Below are positions 56,865 to 64,000 of a stretch of DNA of 64,000 nt, piece after piece (within the stretch, counting starts at the first letter, position 1; the number at the start of each line of letters is the position of its first letter). The stretch spans positions 33,028-97,027 of the forward strand of contig VEQT01000001.1 of the NCBI GenBank assembly GCA_018883065.1, in the 5' to 3' direction. The DNA is from Flavobacterium sp. (GTDB lineage Bacteria > Bacteroidota > Bacteroidia > Flavobacteriales > Flavobacteriaceae). Both the position numbers and the translations under genes were made by a program. The notes below the pieces were generated by a model. It searched no databases. It was not told where the DNA came from and saw only the letters and a list, made by a program, of their open reading frames with translations.

Positions 56865-56918
56865 ACGTCATTGCGAGGAAGAAACGACCAAGCAATCTTT
56901 TCGCAACACAGATTAGTA
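56865..56918 (+). repeat. 54-bp dispersed repeat, copy 2
   Basis: Second copy of the repeat at 56592-56644, 273 bp downstream in the same orientation. Confidence 0.85.
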
Positions 56919-57066
56919 AAACTTGAAAAACCAACGCAGTCTGATATTTTTTAGATGACAGACTAAAAGAGGAGAGATGAGAGATGTGGCTATGAATCTC
57001 GACGACTTGGAACCAAACTGCGGCTTTGATACTGAATTTTTCAATCTTTCAATCATTCAATTTTTC

Positions 57067-57131
57067 AATCTTTCAATCATCTATTCCAACAACAGTATAA
57101 AACAAAAAAGCCCCTAATTTTCATTAGAGGC
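57067..57131 (+). repeat. 65-bp direct repeat, left copy
   Basis: Matches 58707-58771 at 64 of 65 positions (G at 57110 against A at 58750). It contains the LamG gene's terminator. It is preceded by CTTTCAAT octamers, as is the right copy. Confidence 0.9.
57104..57131 (-). terminator. Terminator of the LamG gene
   Basis: On the minus strand, a stem of GCCTCTAAT with ATTAGGGGC around GAAA (one mismatch) is followed by six T residues. It is identical in design to the tRNA terminator at 58744-58771. Confidence 0.8.
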
Positions 57132-57149
57132 CTCTGTTTGTTTGGCAAT

Positions 57150-58220
57150 TTATTGCAAAATAATTTTCTTAATATTCACCACTTCGTTTTGTGCGTTGAG
57201 AATTTTAACAAAATACATTCCTTGACCCGACCACGAATTCAGTGCTACAGTATATTGTTGTGTGTTCATGGGTGCTGAAAAAACTTCTTGACCAAGCATG
57301 TTTGTAATTTTAATATTCCAACCGACCACATTGGCCAAATTTCCACAATCTATTGTAATGTGATCGTTGGCTGGATTTGGATAAATATTCACCGTGCTGG
57401 TGTAGGTTATTGGATTGGTATTTAGTTGTCCAGAATTGATTACCAGGGTCGAACAATCGGTTGTATTTACTGAATTATATAAATTGGTTATTTCTTCCGG
57501 AGTTAAGGCTCGATTCCAAATTCCGATGTCGTCCAGAAGGCCATTATAGGATCTTTGAGTTGTTGAACTAGAACTAGGAGATTTGCCTATTGTAAAATTT
57601 GATAAATTAAGGGTATTGATAATTGTATTGGGATTATAATTTATTCCTGTTATTAATATACCGTCTATATATAATTTTATAAATCTAAATAGATTACCAA
57701 ATGAATTATCATAAGTAACTATAAAATGATGCCATCCATTACTGTATGTAGTTGAGGCAGAAATCGCTGTGCATACTCCATCTACTTTAATGGATTTTGC
57801 ATTAATATTAGGATTAAAATACATACCCAACTCAAATCTTCCACCTGCCTGAGAACAATTATCACTGCTGGCACCATATGAAACTATACTATAGCCATCA
57901 TTAGGTAATGTTAATCCATTTTCATTGAACCATACAGAGATAGTTCTAGATTGGTTGGAATTATTAGGTACAAAATTAGTAGCTATATAATCATTTATCC
58001 CGTCAAAACTATACGCATTATTACTATTCCCAAATCGATCGGTTGTCAAAGTAGCTCCATTTACGGTTCCATTATTTCCGTTTCCGCTCTCGTCGTTGGC
58101 ATTTCCATTAAAGGGCCAATAGGCAACCAAACCATTGGTTGGTACATAAGAGGGGACTTGCGCTTGGATACTATCAGCTGTAAACAGAGTTAAGAGCGCC
58201 AATAAAAAATTATTTTTCAT
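57150..58220 (-). CDS. LamG-domain T9SS cargo protein (type A sorting domain)
   Basis: Secreted protein of 356 residues. A signal peptide (NFLLALLTLFTADSIQAQ) precedes a LamG/concanavalin-like domain (about 25-245) starting GLVAYWPFNGNANDESGNGN and containing YSFDGINDYIAT, GWHHFIVTYDNS and LLDDIGIWNRALTPEEI. The C-terminus INIYPNPAN-type motif (VNIYPNPANDHITIDC), IKITNMLGQEVFS and the GMYFVKI strand form a type A T9SS sorting domain. Probably a surface or released carbohydrate-binding protein. Its 3' end lies in a duplicated 65-bp block and an HTH gene is divergent to it. Confidence 0.92.
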   Translation of the reverse strand: MKNNFLLALLTLFTADSIQAQVPSYVPTNGLVAYWPFNGNANDESGNGNNGTVNGATLTTDRFGNSNNAYSFDGINDYIATNFVPNNSNQSRTISVWFNENGLTLPNDGYSIVSYGASSDNCSQAGGRFELGMYFNPNINAKSIKVDGVCTAISASTTYSNGWHHFIVTYDNSFGNLFRFIKLYIDGILITGINYNPNTIINTLNLSNFTIGKSPSSSSTTQRSYNGLLDDIGIWNRALTPEEITNLYNSVNTTDCSTLVINSGQLNTNPITYTSTVNIYPNPANDHITIDCGNLANVVGWNIKITNMLGQEVFSAPMNTQQYTVALNSWSGQGMYFVKILNAQNEVVNIKKIILQ

Positions 58221-58256
58221 AATTGAAGTTATTTAATTACTACCTAGCTAGATGGG

Positions 58257-58264
58257 CAAATGTA
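58257..58264 (-). promoter_or_regulatory. -7 promoter box of the LamG gene
   Basis: TACATTTG on the minus strand, 36 nt before the ATG at 58220. The 14-bp palindrome at 58283-58296 lies 18 nt further upstream, in the -33 neighbourhood. Confidence 0.6.
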
Positions 58265-58282
58265 ATATAAATTTATCAATAA

Positions 58283-58296
58283 CGGCATATATGCCG
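58283..58296. promoter_or_regulatory. Perfect 14-bp palindrome, candidate operator
   Basis: CGGCATATATGCCG is its own reverse complement. It lies between the divergent LamG and HTH genes, 34 nt before the HTH ATG and near the LamG -33 region, where a dimeric HTH protein could control both. Confidence 0.55.
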
Positions 58297-58330
58297 AATT
58301 AAAATAATTGGTTTATTGGAATTTTGGCGC

Positions 58331-58552
58331 ATGTCAGATGCAGTATTAAAGGCCTTAGGAAAAGTAATTCAAGAAAAAGCAAATGCTAAATACAAAAGCA
58401 AATTAGAGTTTGCTTATGCCTGTGACATCGATGAGAAAAGCATCCGAAGAATATTAAAAGGGGAGCAAAATTTCTCGCTGCATGTGTTTTTAAAAATCAG
58501 CTCTGCCTTGGGCGTGAAAATGTCTGATTTGCTGCTGGAGGTAAATAGCTGA
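58331..58552 (+). CDS. XRE-like helix-turn-helix regulator
   Basis: DNA-binding protein of 73 residues from ATG 58331; the TTG at 58316 is less likely. The Cro/C1-type HTH occupies most of it: KLEFAYACDIDEKSIRRILK contains the two helices and turn, and FSLHVFLKISSALGVKMSDL the following helices. Small single-domain XRE proteins usually act as repressors of a neighbouring gene. The divergent LamG gene and the palindrome in the shared promoter are the obvious candidates. Confidence 0.85.
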   Translation: MSDAVLKALGKVIQEKANAKYKSKLEFAYACDIDEKSIRRILKGEQNFSLHVFLKISSALGVKMSDLLLEVNS

Positions 58553-58706
58553 TTATTAATGTTGTTGATATTAATCACGCCGGATTTAAAATTTAAATTC
58601 CAATCTAAAAATTCCAAATTCCAATCCCAACGCTTCTGGATCAATACCATTACTTTTGAACTAAATAGTTACTGGTTTGGTAAATCTTTCAATCTTTAAA
58701 TCATTT

Positions 58707-58771
58707 AATCTTTCAATCATCTATTCCAACAACAGTATAAAACAAAAAAACCCCTAATTTTCATTAGAGGC
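58707..58771 (+). repeat. 65-bp direct repeat, right copy
   Basis: Second copy of 57067-57131. It begins after A/T- and CTTTCAAT-rich sequence and ends 5 nt before the 3' end of the tRNA-Leu gene. The 150 bp before it (58553-58706) hold only A/T-rich, AAATTCCAA-like repeats. Confidence 0.9.
58744..58771 (-). terminator. Terminator of the tRNA-Gly/tRNA-Leu unit
   Basis: On the minus strand, stem CCTCTAAT/ATTAGGGG with one mismatch around GAAA, followed by seven T residues. Confidence 0.8.
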
Positions 58772-58776
58772 TTTTG

Positions 58777-58862
58777 TACTCAGAGCGGGACTTGAACCCG
58801 CACGAACATTGCTGTTCACTGGATTTTAAGTCCAGCGTGTCTACCAATTTCACCATCCGAGC
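58777..58862 (-). tRNA. tRNA-Leu(UAA)
   Basis: Minus-strand cloverleaf of 86 nt. The acceptor pairs GCTCGGA with TCTGAGT (two G-U pairs) and the discriminator is A. The anticodon loop CTTAAAA in a CTGGA/TCCAG stem gives anticodon TAA. A long variable arm (TGAACAGCAATGTTCG) is as required for tRNA-Leu, and the T arm GCGGGTTCAAGTCCCGC is canonical. CCA is not encoded. Confidence 0.97.
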
Positions 58863-58871
58863 GGATATTGG

Positions 58872-58944
58872 AGCGAAAAACGGGGCTCGAACCCGCGACC
58901 TCGACCTTGGCAAGGTCGCGCTCTACCAACTGAGCTATTTTCGC
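58872..58944 (-). tRNA. tRNA-Gly(GCC)
   Basis: Minus-strand cloverleaf of 73 nt. The acceptor GCGAAAA pairs with TTTTCGC and the discriminator is T (U). The D arm is AGCTCAGTTGGTAGAGC. Anticodon loop TTGCCAA in a CGACC/GGTCG stem gives GCC, and the T arm is canonical. It is 9 nt upstream of tRNA-Leu, so the two are one transcript. Confidence 0.97.
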
Positions 58945-58990
58945 ATGACTTGTGTTAAAGAACAGTGCTATCTGTTTGTAATAGCGGAGG

Positions 58991-59020
58991 CAAATTTAAT
59001 ACTTTAATTCAAAGTTGCAA
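58991..59020 (-). promoter_or_regulatory. Promoter of the tRNA-Gly/tRNA-Leu unit
   Basis: On the minus strand, TTG (59020-59018), a 19-nt spacer and TAAATTTG (58998-58991) match the Bacteroidota consensus. The tRNA starts 46 nt further on. Confidence 0.75.
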
Positions 59021-59090
59021 GTCTTTTCCTAAAAAATAAAAAGCCTTTTTTTTAATCGATTGACCTCCTTTTTGTTAGTATTAAATGCAG

Positions 59091-61697
59091 CTATTTTTTA
59101 GAAAGCATTCGTTTAATTTCATTGAGTTTCATCAACGCTTCAATGGGCGTTAGACTATCCAAATCGAGCGATAATAGTTCGTCTTTGATTTCGTCGAGCA
59201 AGGGATCATCGAGTGTAAAAAAGCTCATTTGCATGTCGTTTTTTTCGGGGGCTATTCCTTGCAGTTCGGCCCCTGAGTGGTTTTTCTCCAGTTTTTTTAG
59301 CAGTTTTTGTGCTTTGAGTAATACGGTTTGCGGCATACCCGCCATTTTGGCTACGTGTATTCCAAAGCTGTGTGCGCTTCCGCCGGGAACCAATTTACGC
59401 AAAAACAGCACATTGTCTTTCAATTCCTTCACCGACACATTGAAGTTCTTGATGCGCGGCAACAGGGCGCTCATTTCGTTGAGTTCGTGGTAGTGCGTGG
59501 CAAAAAGAGTTTTGGGTTTGGCCGGATGTTCGTGCAAGTATTCGGCAATAGCCCAAGCAATCGAGATACCATCGTAGGTGCTGGTTCCGCGGCCAATTTC
59601 ATCAAGCAAAACCAAGCTGCGGGCCGAAATGTTATTCAAAATTGAAGCGGTCTCGTTCATCTCTACCATAAAGGTTGATTCACCCATGGAGATGTTGTCA
59701 GAGGCGCCCACGCGGGTAAACAATTTGTCAACGATGCCCATTGTCACGCTGTCGGCAGGAACAAAACTGCCCATTTGTGCCAATAATACAATCAAGGCTG
59801 TTTGTCGCAATATGGCCGATTTACCCGACATATTGGGTCCGGTAATCATGATGAGTTGCTGGGTTTGCTCGTCTAGATAGACATCATTGGCAATGTAGGG
59901 TGTACCAATAGGCAATTGGTTTTCAATAACCGGATGACGCCCATTTTTGATGTCTAGTGCAAGCCCTTCGTGCAATTCGGGACGCACGTAATTTTTTTCC
60001 TTGGCCAATTGCGCAAACGAAGCCAAGCAATCCAATTGGGCTACTACTACTGCATTTTGCTGAATTTGCTGAATGTACCCACTAGCCCACTGCACCAATT
60101 CGTCAAAGAGTGCAACCTCCAATTGGTATATTTTTTCTTCGGCTCCTAGAATCTTGTTTTCGTATTCTTTGAGTTCTTCTGTAATATATCGTTCTGCATT
60201 CACTAAGGTTTGCTTGCGAATCCAGGTTTCTGGCACCTTGTCTTTGTGGCTGTTGCGCACTTCGATGTAGTAGCCAAACACCGAGTTGAACGCAATTTTT
60301 AGCGAGCCAATGCCAGTGCTAGCTGATTCGCGTTGCTCGATTTGCTCCAAATAATCTTTACCCGAAGTCGAGATGGCACGCAAATCGTCCAATTCAATAT
60401 TGACTCCAGTGGCTATGGCATTTCCTTTTGCAACCGCTACTGGCGCATTGGGATGTATCGTACTTCTAATTTTCTCGCGCAACACCTCGCAAGGATGTAG
60501 GCTGTCGCCCAATTTTTTTACTGATTTTTGTTGGCTTTGACTGGCAATCGTTTTGATGGGAATCAAGGCATCGAGTGAATCGGTGAGGGTGAGCAATTCT
60601 TTGGGGGATATTTTCCCGGTAGCGATTTTGGATACCAAGCGTTCCAAATCGGATATTATTTTGAGTTGCTGCTGCACCTCTTGTGCAATTTCGGGTTGTT
60701 CAACCAAATAGTGTACTACCTCATGTCGTTCGCGAATGGGTGCCAAATCTTTAAGCGGCAAGGCTAACCAGCGTTTAAGCAAACGGCTGCCCATGGGCGA
60801 AATGGTTTTGTCAATCACGTCGAGCAGGGTTACCGCATTTGGATTATAGCTGTGGTACAACTCCAGGTTGCGCAGGGTAAAGCGGTCCATCCAAACATAA
60901 GCATCTTCGGCAATGCGGTTGATGGAGGTGATGTGTTGTAGTTTGTTGTGCTGGGTTTCGGATAAATAATATAAAATTGCACCGGCTGCTATGATGCCTT
61001 CGGTGAGCGCTTCAATGCCAAAGCCTTTGAGCGAATTGGTTTCAAAGTGCTGCATGAGGCGTTCGGTACCATAGGTTTCCTGATACACCCAATCGTCCAA
61101 ATAGAAGTGATTATAGTGGGCGCCAAAATGATCTTTGAACGCATTTTTATAGGCTTTTGGCACCAAGACTTCACTGGGATTGAAGTTTTGTAACAACTTG
61201 TCGATGTATTCTTCGTTACCTTGGGCTGTGAGAAATTCACCTGTTGAAATATCTAGAAAAGCAATACCTAGTGTTTTTTTGCCAAAATGTACCGAAGCCA
61301 AAAAGTTATTCGATTTGGATTGCAACACCTCGTCATTGAGTGAAACTCCCGGTGTAACCAATTCAGTAACTCCTCTTTTTACTATGGTTTTGGTGGTTTT
61401 GGGATCTTCCAGTTGGTCACAAATGGCCACGCGCAATCCGGCTTTTACCAGTTTAGGTAAATAGGTGTTTAGGGAGTGATGCGGAAATCCAGCCAGGGCC
61501 GTCTCGGTCTCAGAGCCCGCTCCGCGTTTGGTGAGTACTATGCCCAATATCTTGGAGGCGCGCACGGCATCTTCACCAAAGGTTTCGTAAAAATCGCCCA
61601 CACGAAACAACAAACAAGCATCCGGATACTTCCGTTTAATCTCGTTGTATTGTTTCATTAAAGGCGTTTCTTTGATTTCTTTTTCTTTGGCAGCCAA
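59091..61697 (-). CDS. mutS: DNA mismatch repair protein MutS
   Basis: Mismatch-recognition ATPase that starts methyl-independent mismatch repair with MutL. It has 868 residues, the full family length. The N-terminal mismatch-binding loop includes [13 protein letters not shown] with the Phe-x-Glu pair. Connector, core and clamp domains follow, and Walker [13 protein letters not shown] is near residue 620. The signature [14 protein letters not shown] and Walker [16 protein letters not shown] complete the ATPase. Neither mutL nor mutH is in the window. Confidence 0.97.
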   Translation of the reverse strand: MAAKEKEIKETPLMKQYNEIKRKYPDACLLFRVGDFYETFGEDAVRASKILGIVLTKRGAGSETETALAGFPHHSLNTYLPKLVKAGLRVAICDQLEDPKTTKTIVKRGVTELVTPGVSLNDEVLQSKSNNFLASVHFGKKTLGIAFLDISTGEFLTAQGNEEYIDKLLQNFNPSEVLVPKAYKNAFKDHFGAHYNHFYLDDWVYQETYGTERLMQHFETNSLKGFGIEALTEGIIAAGAILYYLSETQHNKLQHITSINRIAEDAYVWMDRFTLRNLELYHSYNPNAVTLLDVIDKTISPMGSRLLKRWLALPLKDLAPIRERHEVVHYLVEQPEIAQEVQQQLKIISDLERLVSKIATGKISPKELLTLTDSLDALIPIKTIASQSQQKSVKKLGDSLHPCEVLREKIRSTIHPNAPVAVAKGNAIATGVNIELDDLRAISTSGKDYLEQIEQRESASTGIGSLKIAFNSVFGYYIEVRNSHKDKVPETWIRKQTLVNAERYITEELKEYENKILGAEEKIYQLEVALFDELVQWASGYIQQIQQNAVVVAQLDCLASFAQLAKEKNYVRPELHEGLALDIKNGRHPVIENQLPIGTPYIANDVYLDEQTQQLIMITGPNMSGKSAILRQTALIVLLAQMGSFVPADSVTMGIVDKLFTRVGASDNISMGESTFMVEMNETASILNNISARSLVLLDEIGRGTSTYDGISIAWAIAEYLHEHPAKPKTLFATHYHELNEMSALLPRIKNFNVSVKELKDNVLFLRKLVPGGSAHSFGIHVAKMAGMPQTVLLKAQKLLKKLEKNHSGAELQGIAPEKNDMQMSFFTLDDPLLDEIKDELLSLDLDSLTPIEALMKLNEIKRMLSKK

Positions 61698-61799
61698 GAC
61701 AGTTCGGTGTTTTTTGGTTTAATAGCAAGCGAATTTAGAAATTAAATGCGACAGTTTGAACTTCGGCTTTTAAAATAAATTTAAGAAACATTTAAGTTC

Positions 61800-61825
61800 T
61801 TGTTTTATAATTTTGGTTAGATTTG
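61800..61825 (+). promoter_or_regulatory. Promoter of the DUF1573 gene
   Basis: TAGATTTG at 61818-61825 fits TAnnTTTG. A TTG at 61800-61802 is 15 nt upstream, slightly short of the usual spacing. The leader to the ATG is 25 nt and A/T rich. Confidence 0.6.
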
Positions 61826-61850
61826 TCGAACAATTTTAAAATTTAAACAA

Positions 61851-62273
61851 ATGAAAAAGATAGTTTTAGTAGTAGTATTAGCCGTATTCGGAATCATGAC
61901 TTCCAATGCACAAGCTAAAAAAGCGGCAACTCCAAAAGTAGAAGGCGCAGGTATGGCATTTGAATCAGAAACGATTGATTATGGAACAATTCCGCACAAT
62001 GCAGACGGAAAAAGAGAGTTTGTTTTTGTAAACAACGGAAACAAGCCATTAATCATCACCAACGCTGTTGGATCTTGCGGTTGTACCGTGCCAACTTTTC
62101 CAAAAGAGCCAATTGCTCCTGGAGCGAAAGCAGTAATCGGAGTAAAATATGCTACAGATAGAGTAGGTGCTTTCACCAAAACAGTAACCATTACTTCTAA
62201 TGCAACTGGACAAGAAACCAAAACAGTTACCATCAAAGGAACTGTTGAAGCAGATCCAGCGCCAAAAGGTTAA
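61851..62273 (+). CDS. DUF1573 domain-containing secreted protein
   Basis: Protein of 140 residues. A signal peptide (IVLVVVLAVFGIMTSNAQ) precedes a single DUF1573/Ig-like (ASH/MSP-type) domain (FESETIDYGTIPHNADGKRE, FVFVNNGNKPLIITNAVGSC, GCTVPTFPKEPIAPGAKAVI). The GSCGC pair of cysteines is conserved in the family. The usual annotation is a periplasmic or outer-envelope protein of unknown function. It has its own promoter and terminator, so it is a single-gene unit. Confidence 0.9.
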   Translation: MKKIVLVVVLAVFGIMTSNAQAKKAATPKVEGAGMAFESETIDYGTIPHNADGKREFVFVNNGNKPLIITNAVGSCGCTVPTFPKEPIAPGAKAVIGVKYATDRVGAFTKTVTITSNATGQETKTVTIKGTVEADPAPKG

Positions 62274-62294
62274 TTATAATTCACACCATAAAAC

Positions 62295-62325
62295 AAGCTT
62301 CCTAATTTCTAGGAAGCTTTTTTTT
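62295..62325 (+). terminator. Rho-independent terminator after the DUF1573 gene
   Basis: Ten-bp stem AAGCTTCCTA/TAGGAAGCTT (62295-62304 with 62310-62319), 5-nt loop, T-tract to 62325. Confidence 0.92.
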
Positions 62326-62342
62326 ATCCCAATTCCTTGCTT

Positions 62343-62882
62343 ATGCGCAAATTAGAAAACAACGAATTGTCCCGCAAATCGGTAGCCGATTTTAAATTGT
62401 CCGATAAAACGCCTATTATTTTAATCTTGGATGATGTGCGTAGTTTGCACAACATTGGTTCGGTGTTTCGTACAGCCGATGCTTTTTTGATTGAGAAAAT
62501 CTACCTCTGTGGCATTACCGCCACACCTCCCAACAAAGAAATTCACAAAACAGCCTTGGGCGCTACCGATACCGTAGCCTGGGAATATGCAGCCAATGTG
62601 CAGGAAGTAATTGCCAATTTACAATCCCAAGCCGTTTTGGTCTATGCGGTCGAGCAAGTAGAAGGTGCTACTTTTTTGCAAGAGGTTGCGGTTGAACCAA
62701 ATAAGCGGTATGCCCTAGTTTTTGGTAACGAAGTTTTTGGGGTAAACCAAGCCGCCGTTTCTCAGTGCAACGGTTGTATCGAGATTCCACAACTGGGTAC
62801 CAAACATTCCTTGAATATTTCGGTGAGTGCAGGTATTGTAATTTGGGATTTATTTACCAAGTTATGCCACACAAAATCTTAG
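62343..62882 (+). CDS. SpoU/TrmH family RNA methyltransferase
   Basis: Knotted SPOUT methyltransferase of 179 residues from ATG 62343; the TTG at 62337 is less likely. The three SpoU motifs are present: ILDDVRSLHNIGSVFRTADA, ALVFGNEVFGVNQ and IEIPQLGTKHSLNISVSAGI. Its target is probably a 2'-O position of tRNA or rRNA, but the exact site cannot be read from the sequence. Its stop overlaps the stop of the convergent folK-dNK gene by 4 nt. Confidence 0.93.
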   Translation: MRKLENNELSRKSVADFKLSDKTPIILILDDVRSLHNIGSVFRTADAFLIEKIYLCGITATPPNKEIHKTALGATDTVAWEYAANVQEVIANLQSQAVLVYAVEQVEGATFLQEVAVEPNKRYALVFGNEVFGVNQAAVSQCNGCIEIPQLGTKHSLNISVSAGIVIWDLFTKLCHTKS

Positions 62883-64000
62883 TTGGCGGGCGTTAATTTC
62901 TCCTGTATTTTAGCTAAAATATACACGTAATCTTCTTGGTTTTGTACAAAATCACGTTCGGATACATCAATGATTAATACGTTGAGGTCGGTCTGTGATT
63001 TGATGTAATCCAAATAGCCTTGATTAATTTTATCTAAGTAATCGGCGGCAATTTCTTGTTCGTATTCGCGCCCTCTTTTTTTGATGTTGGCCAACAAACG
63101 ATCGGTATTTTGGTATAAATATATGTACAAATCAGGTTTGGGCATTTCTTTGTAAATGATCTCAAACAATTTTCTGTACAAGCGGTACTCATCGTCGGTG
63201 AGGGTTACTTTGGCAAAAATGAGCGATTTAAAAATGTGGTAATCGGCCACAATAAAATCCTTGAATAAATCAAATTGTGCCAAGTCATCGGCAATTTGTT
63301 GGTATCTATCGGCCAAAAATGACATTTCTAGCGGAAAAGCATAGCGGTTTTGGTCTTCGTAAAATTTGGGTAAAAACGGGTTGTCGGCAAAGCGTTCCAA
63401 CACCGTTTTGGCATTAAAATCTTCGGCAATTTTAAGTGATAATGTGGTTTTTCCAGCGCCAATATTTCCTTCAATAGCAATGTAATTGAACTGTTCTAAA
63501 GAAATCGTTCGAATAGGAGCAATCAACTTTTGTATAAATACACAGTTGCTTTTGTCTTCTGAGGCTTTGAGTAAATCGGGCAGGTGTTTTTGTAAAATCG
63601 GGTGACGCCAATCCAATTGTAAATCGCGCATGGGCAACAACACAAACAAGCGGTCTTGCATGAGTGGATGTGGTACCTGCAAGTTTGTGGTGCTAATGAT
63701 TTCTTCATTAAACGCAATCACATCAATGTCAATGATTCGCGCTTCATAACCTGGTTTGGTATGTGCTCTGCCCATTTCTAGCTCAATCGCCTGGCATGCT
63801 TCTAGTAGCATATTGGCTTCTTTTTGGGTGTGCATCACCAAAGCGCAATTGTAAAACGGTGTACTTTCAAAACCCCATGATGGAGTTTCGTACAAGCTCG
63901 AAACTTTTACGACTGTACCCACTTTTTCGTGAAGCAAAGCGATGGCAGTTTCCACATTGTGTAGCCGATTGCCTAAGTTGGTTCCAAGTGATAATACAAC
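62879..64000 (-). CDS. folK: FolK-deoxynucleoside kinase fusion protein (5' end outside the window)
   Basis: Two enzymes in one chain. The visible frame runs to the window edge, starting VVLSLGTNLGNRLHN, the N-terminus of HPPK (6-hydroxymethyl-7,8-dihydropterin pyrophosphokinase, folate synthesis), with YETPSWGFESTPFYNCA and PGYEARIIDIDVIAFNEE. From about 63495 leftward it is a deoxynucleoside kinase: P-loop EGNIGAGKTTLS, FADNPFLPKFYEDQ and the lid-like KRGREYEQEI. Such HPPK-dNK fusions are reported from flavobacteria (Polaribacter, F. psychrophilum) with deoxyadenosine preference. At most a few residues are missing at the 5' end. A GTG at 63955 is internal and not the start. Confidence 0.93.
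   Translation of the reverse strand, partial: VVLSLGTNLGNRLHNVETAIALLHEKVGTVVKVSSLYETPSWGFESTPFYNCALVMHTQKEANMLLEACQAIELEMGRAHTKPGYEARIIDIDVIAFNEEIISTTNLQVPHPLMQDRLFVLLPMRDLQLDWRHPILQKHLPDLLKASEDKSNCVFIQKLIAPIRTISLEQFNYIAIEGNIGAGKTTLSLKIAEDFNAKTVLERFADNPFLPKFYEDQNRYAFPLEMSFLADRYQQIADDLAQFDLFKDFIVADYHIFKSLIFAKVTLTDDEYRLYRKLFEIIYKEMPKPDLYIYLYQNTDRLLANIKKRGREYEQEIAADYLDKINQGYLDYIKSQTDLNVLIIDVSERDFVQNQEDYVYILAKIQEKLTPAN

Larger units (their letters stand above)
56490..57066. other. Non-coding, repeat-dense region
   Basis: No credible gene in about 580 bp. It contains a 12-unit AAAGT heptamer/octamer tract (56491-56577) and two copies of a 53-54 bp repeat. It also has heptamer runs based on GCTATCA (56714-56748) and GTTGTCT (56816-56857), a CCCCTC/GAGGGG hairpin (56776-56791) inside a motif I recall as common in Bacteroidota, and octamers of CTTTCAAT type (57038-57077). 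A 70-codon minus-strand frame at 56722-56934 only translates these repeats. Confidence 0.8.

Noticed and set aside
56722..56934. A 70-codon minus-strand reading frame in the repeat region
   Set aside because: It translates the heptamer tracts and the CCCCTC hairpin repeat into low-complexity peptide, spans the 3' part of the 54-bp repeat, and has no promoter or start context.
58316..58333. TTG 58316 as start of the HTH gene
   Set aside because: The TTG start adds five residues (MEFWR) outside the HTH fold and lies where the core promoter is expected. The ATG at 58331 is preferred.
58777..58944. Classical tRNA attachment site for an integrative element
   Set aside because: The 65-bp repeat starts 5 nt beyond the tRNA-Leu 3' end and does not duplicate any tRNA sequence; no integrase is present.

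Overview
The window is a compact, AT-rich chromosomal segment of a member of the Bacteroidota, almost certainly family Flavobacteriaceae and probably Flavobacterium or a close relative. Four things point there. Many genes are preceded by the Bacteroidota -7 box (TAnnTTTG) rather than a sigma70 -10 box. Type IX secretion (T9SS) and gliding genes are present (SprA, a RemB-like protein, a PorP/SprF-family protein, and cargo with type A and type B C-terminal sorting domains). Lineage-typical families occur (DUF6089, DUF4403, GH3, a FolK-deoxynucleoside kinase fusion). The gene order ruvA-sprA-gcvH-vanZ-deoC-remB matches what I recall from flavobacteria. No prophage, insertion sequence, CRISPR array or rRNA operon was seen.

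Layout. 1-5.5 kb: end of cytochrome oxidase subunit I, ruvB, queG, maeB. 5.5-17.2 kb: ruvA, the giant T9SS translocon gene sprA, gcvH, a VanZ-like gene, deoC and a remB-like gene. 17.3-22.4 kb: cytochrome oxidase assembly and subunit genes (ctaB, two subunit III genes, subunit IV, a cysteine-free SCO-like protein, a true SCO protein, DUF420, and a small CxxC membrane protein). 22.4-31.9 kb: a DUF4403 lipoprotein, a TolC/HlyD efflux pair with tsaB, a secreted protein of unknown function, an MscS channel, a DUF255 thioredoxin-like protein and a NifU-like protein. 31.9-38.3 kb: a 1776-residue repeat adhesin followed by its PorP/SprF partner. 38.3-47.1 kb: gamma carbonic anhydrase, murI, and the leftward envelope-biogenesis cluster DUF6089-uppS-bamA-ompH-ompH, plus nadK and a CBS protein. 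47.2-55.3 kb: pdxJ, a hydrolase, a small membrane protein, trigger factor-clpP-clpX (folding and proteolysis), an EamA transporter, a 45-residue lipoprotein and a GH3 enzyme. 55.3-59 kb: DUF2797, a short-repeat protein of the DUF6150/septoil-knot type, a repeat-dense 660-bp non-coding stretch, a LamG T9SS cargo protein with a divergent HTH regulator, and two tRNA genes. 59-64 kb: mutS, DUF1573, a SpoU methyltransferase and the 5'-truncated folK-dNK fusion.

How it fits together. SprA is the outer-membrane channel through which proteins such as the 1776-residue adhesin (type B signal) and the LamG protein (type A signal) would be exported. The PorP/SprF protein encoded 2 bp downstream of the adhesin is the expected surface-attachment partner. 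BamA, two Skp-like OmpH chaperones and UppS form an envelope-biogenesis operon. The accessory part of the window is 56.2-58.8 kb. There a 65-bp near-perfect direct repeat, which includes the tRNA operon terminator, brackets the LamG/HTH pair, and the neighbouring non-coding DNA is built from heptamer and octamer repeats.

The strongest candidates for something under-described are the adhesin/SprF pair with its 978-bp internal tandem duplication, the 65-bp-repeat-bounded LamG/HTH module with a perfect 14-bp palindrome, the knotted-fold candidate protein, and the small CxxC and cysteine-free SCO-like proteins of the oxidase cluster. All functional statements rest on recognition of sequence motifs by eye; no database search was run.
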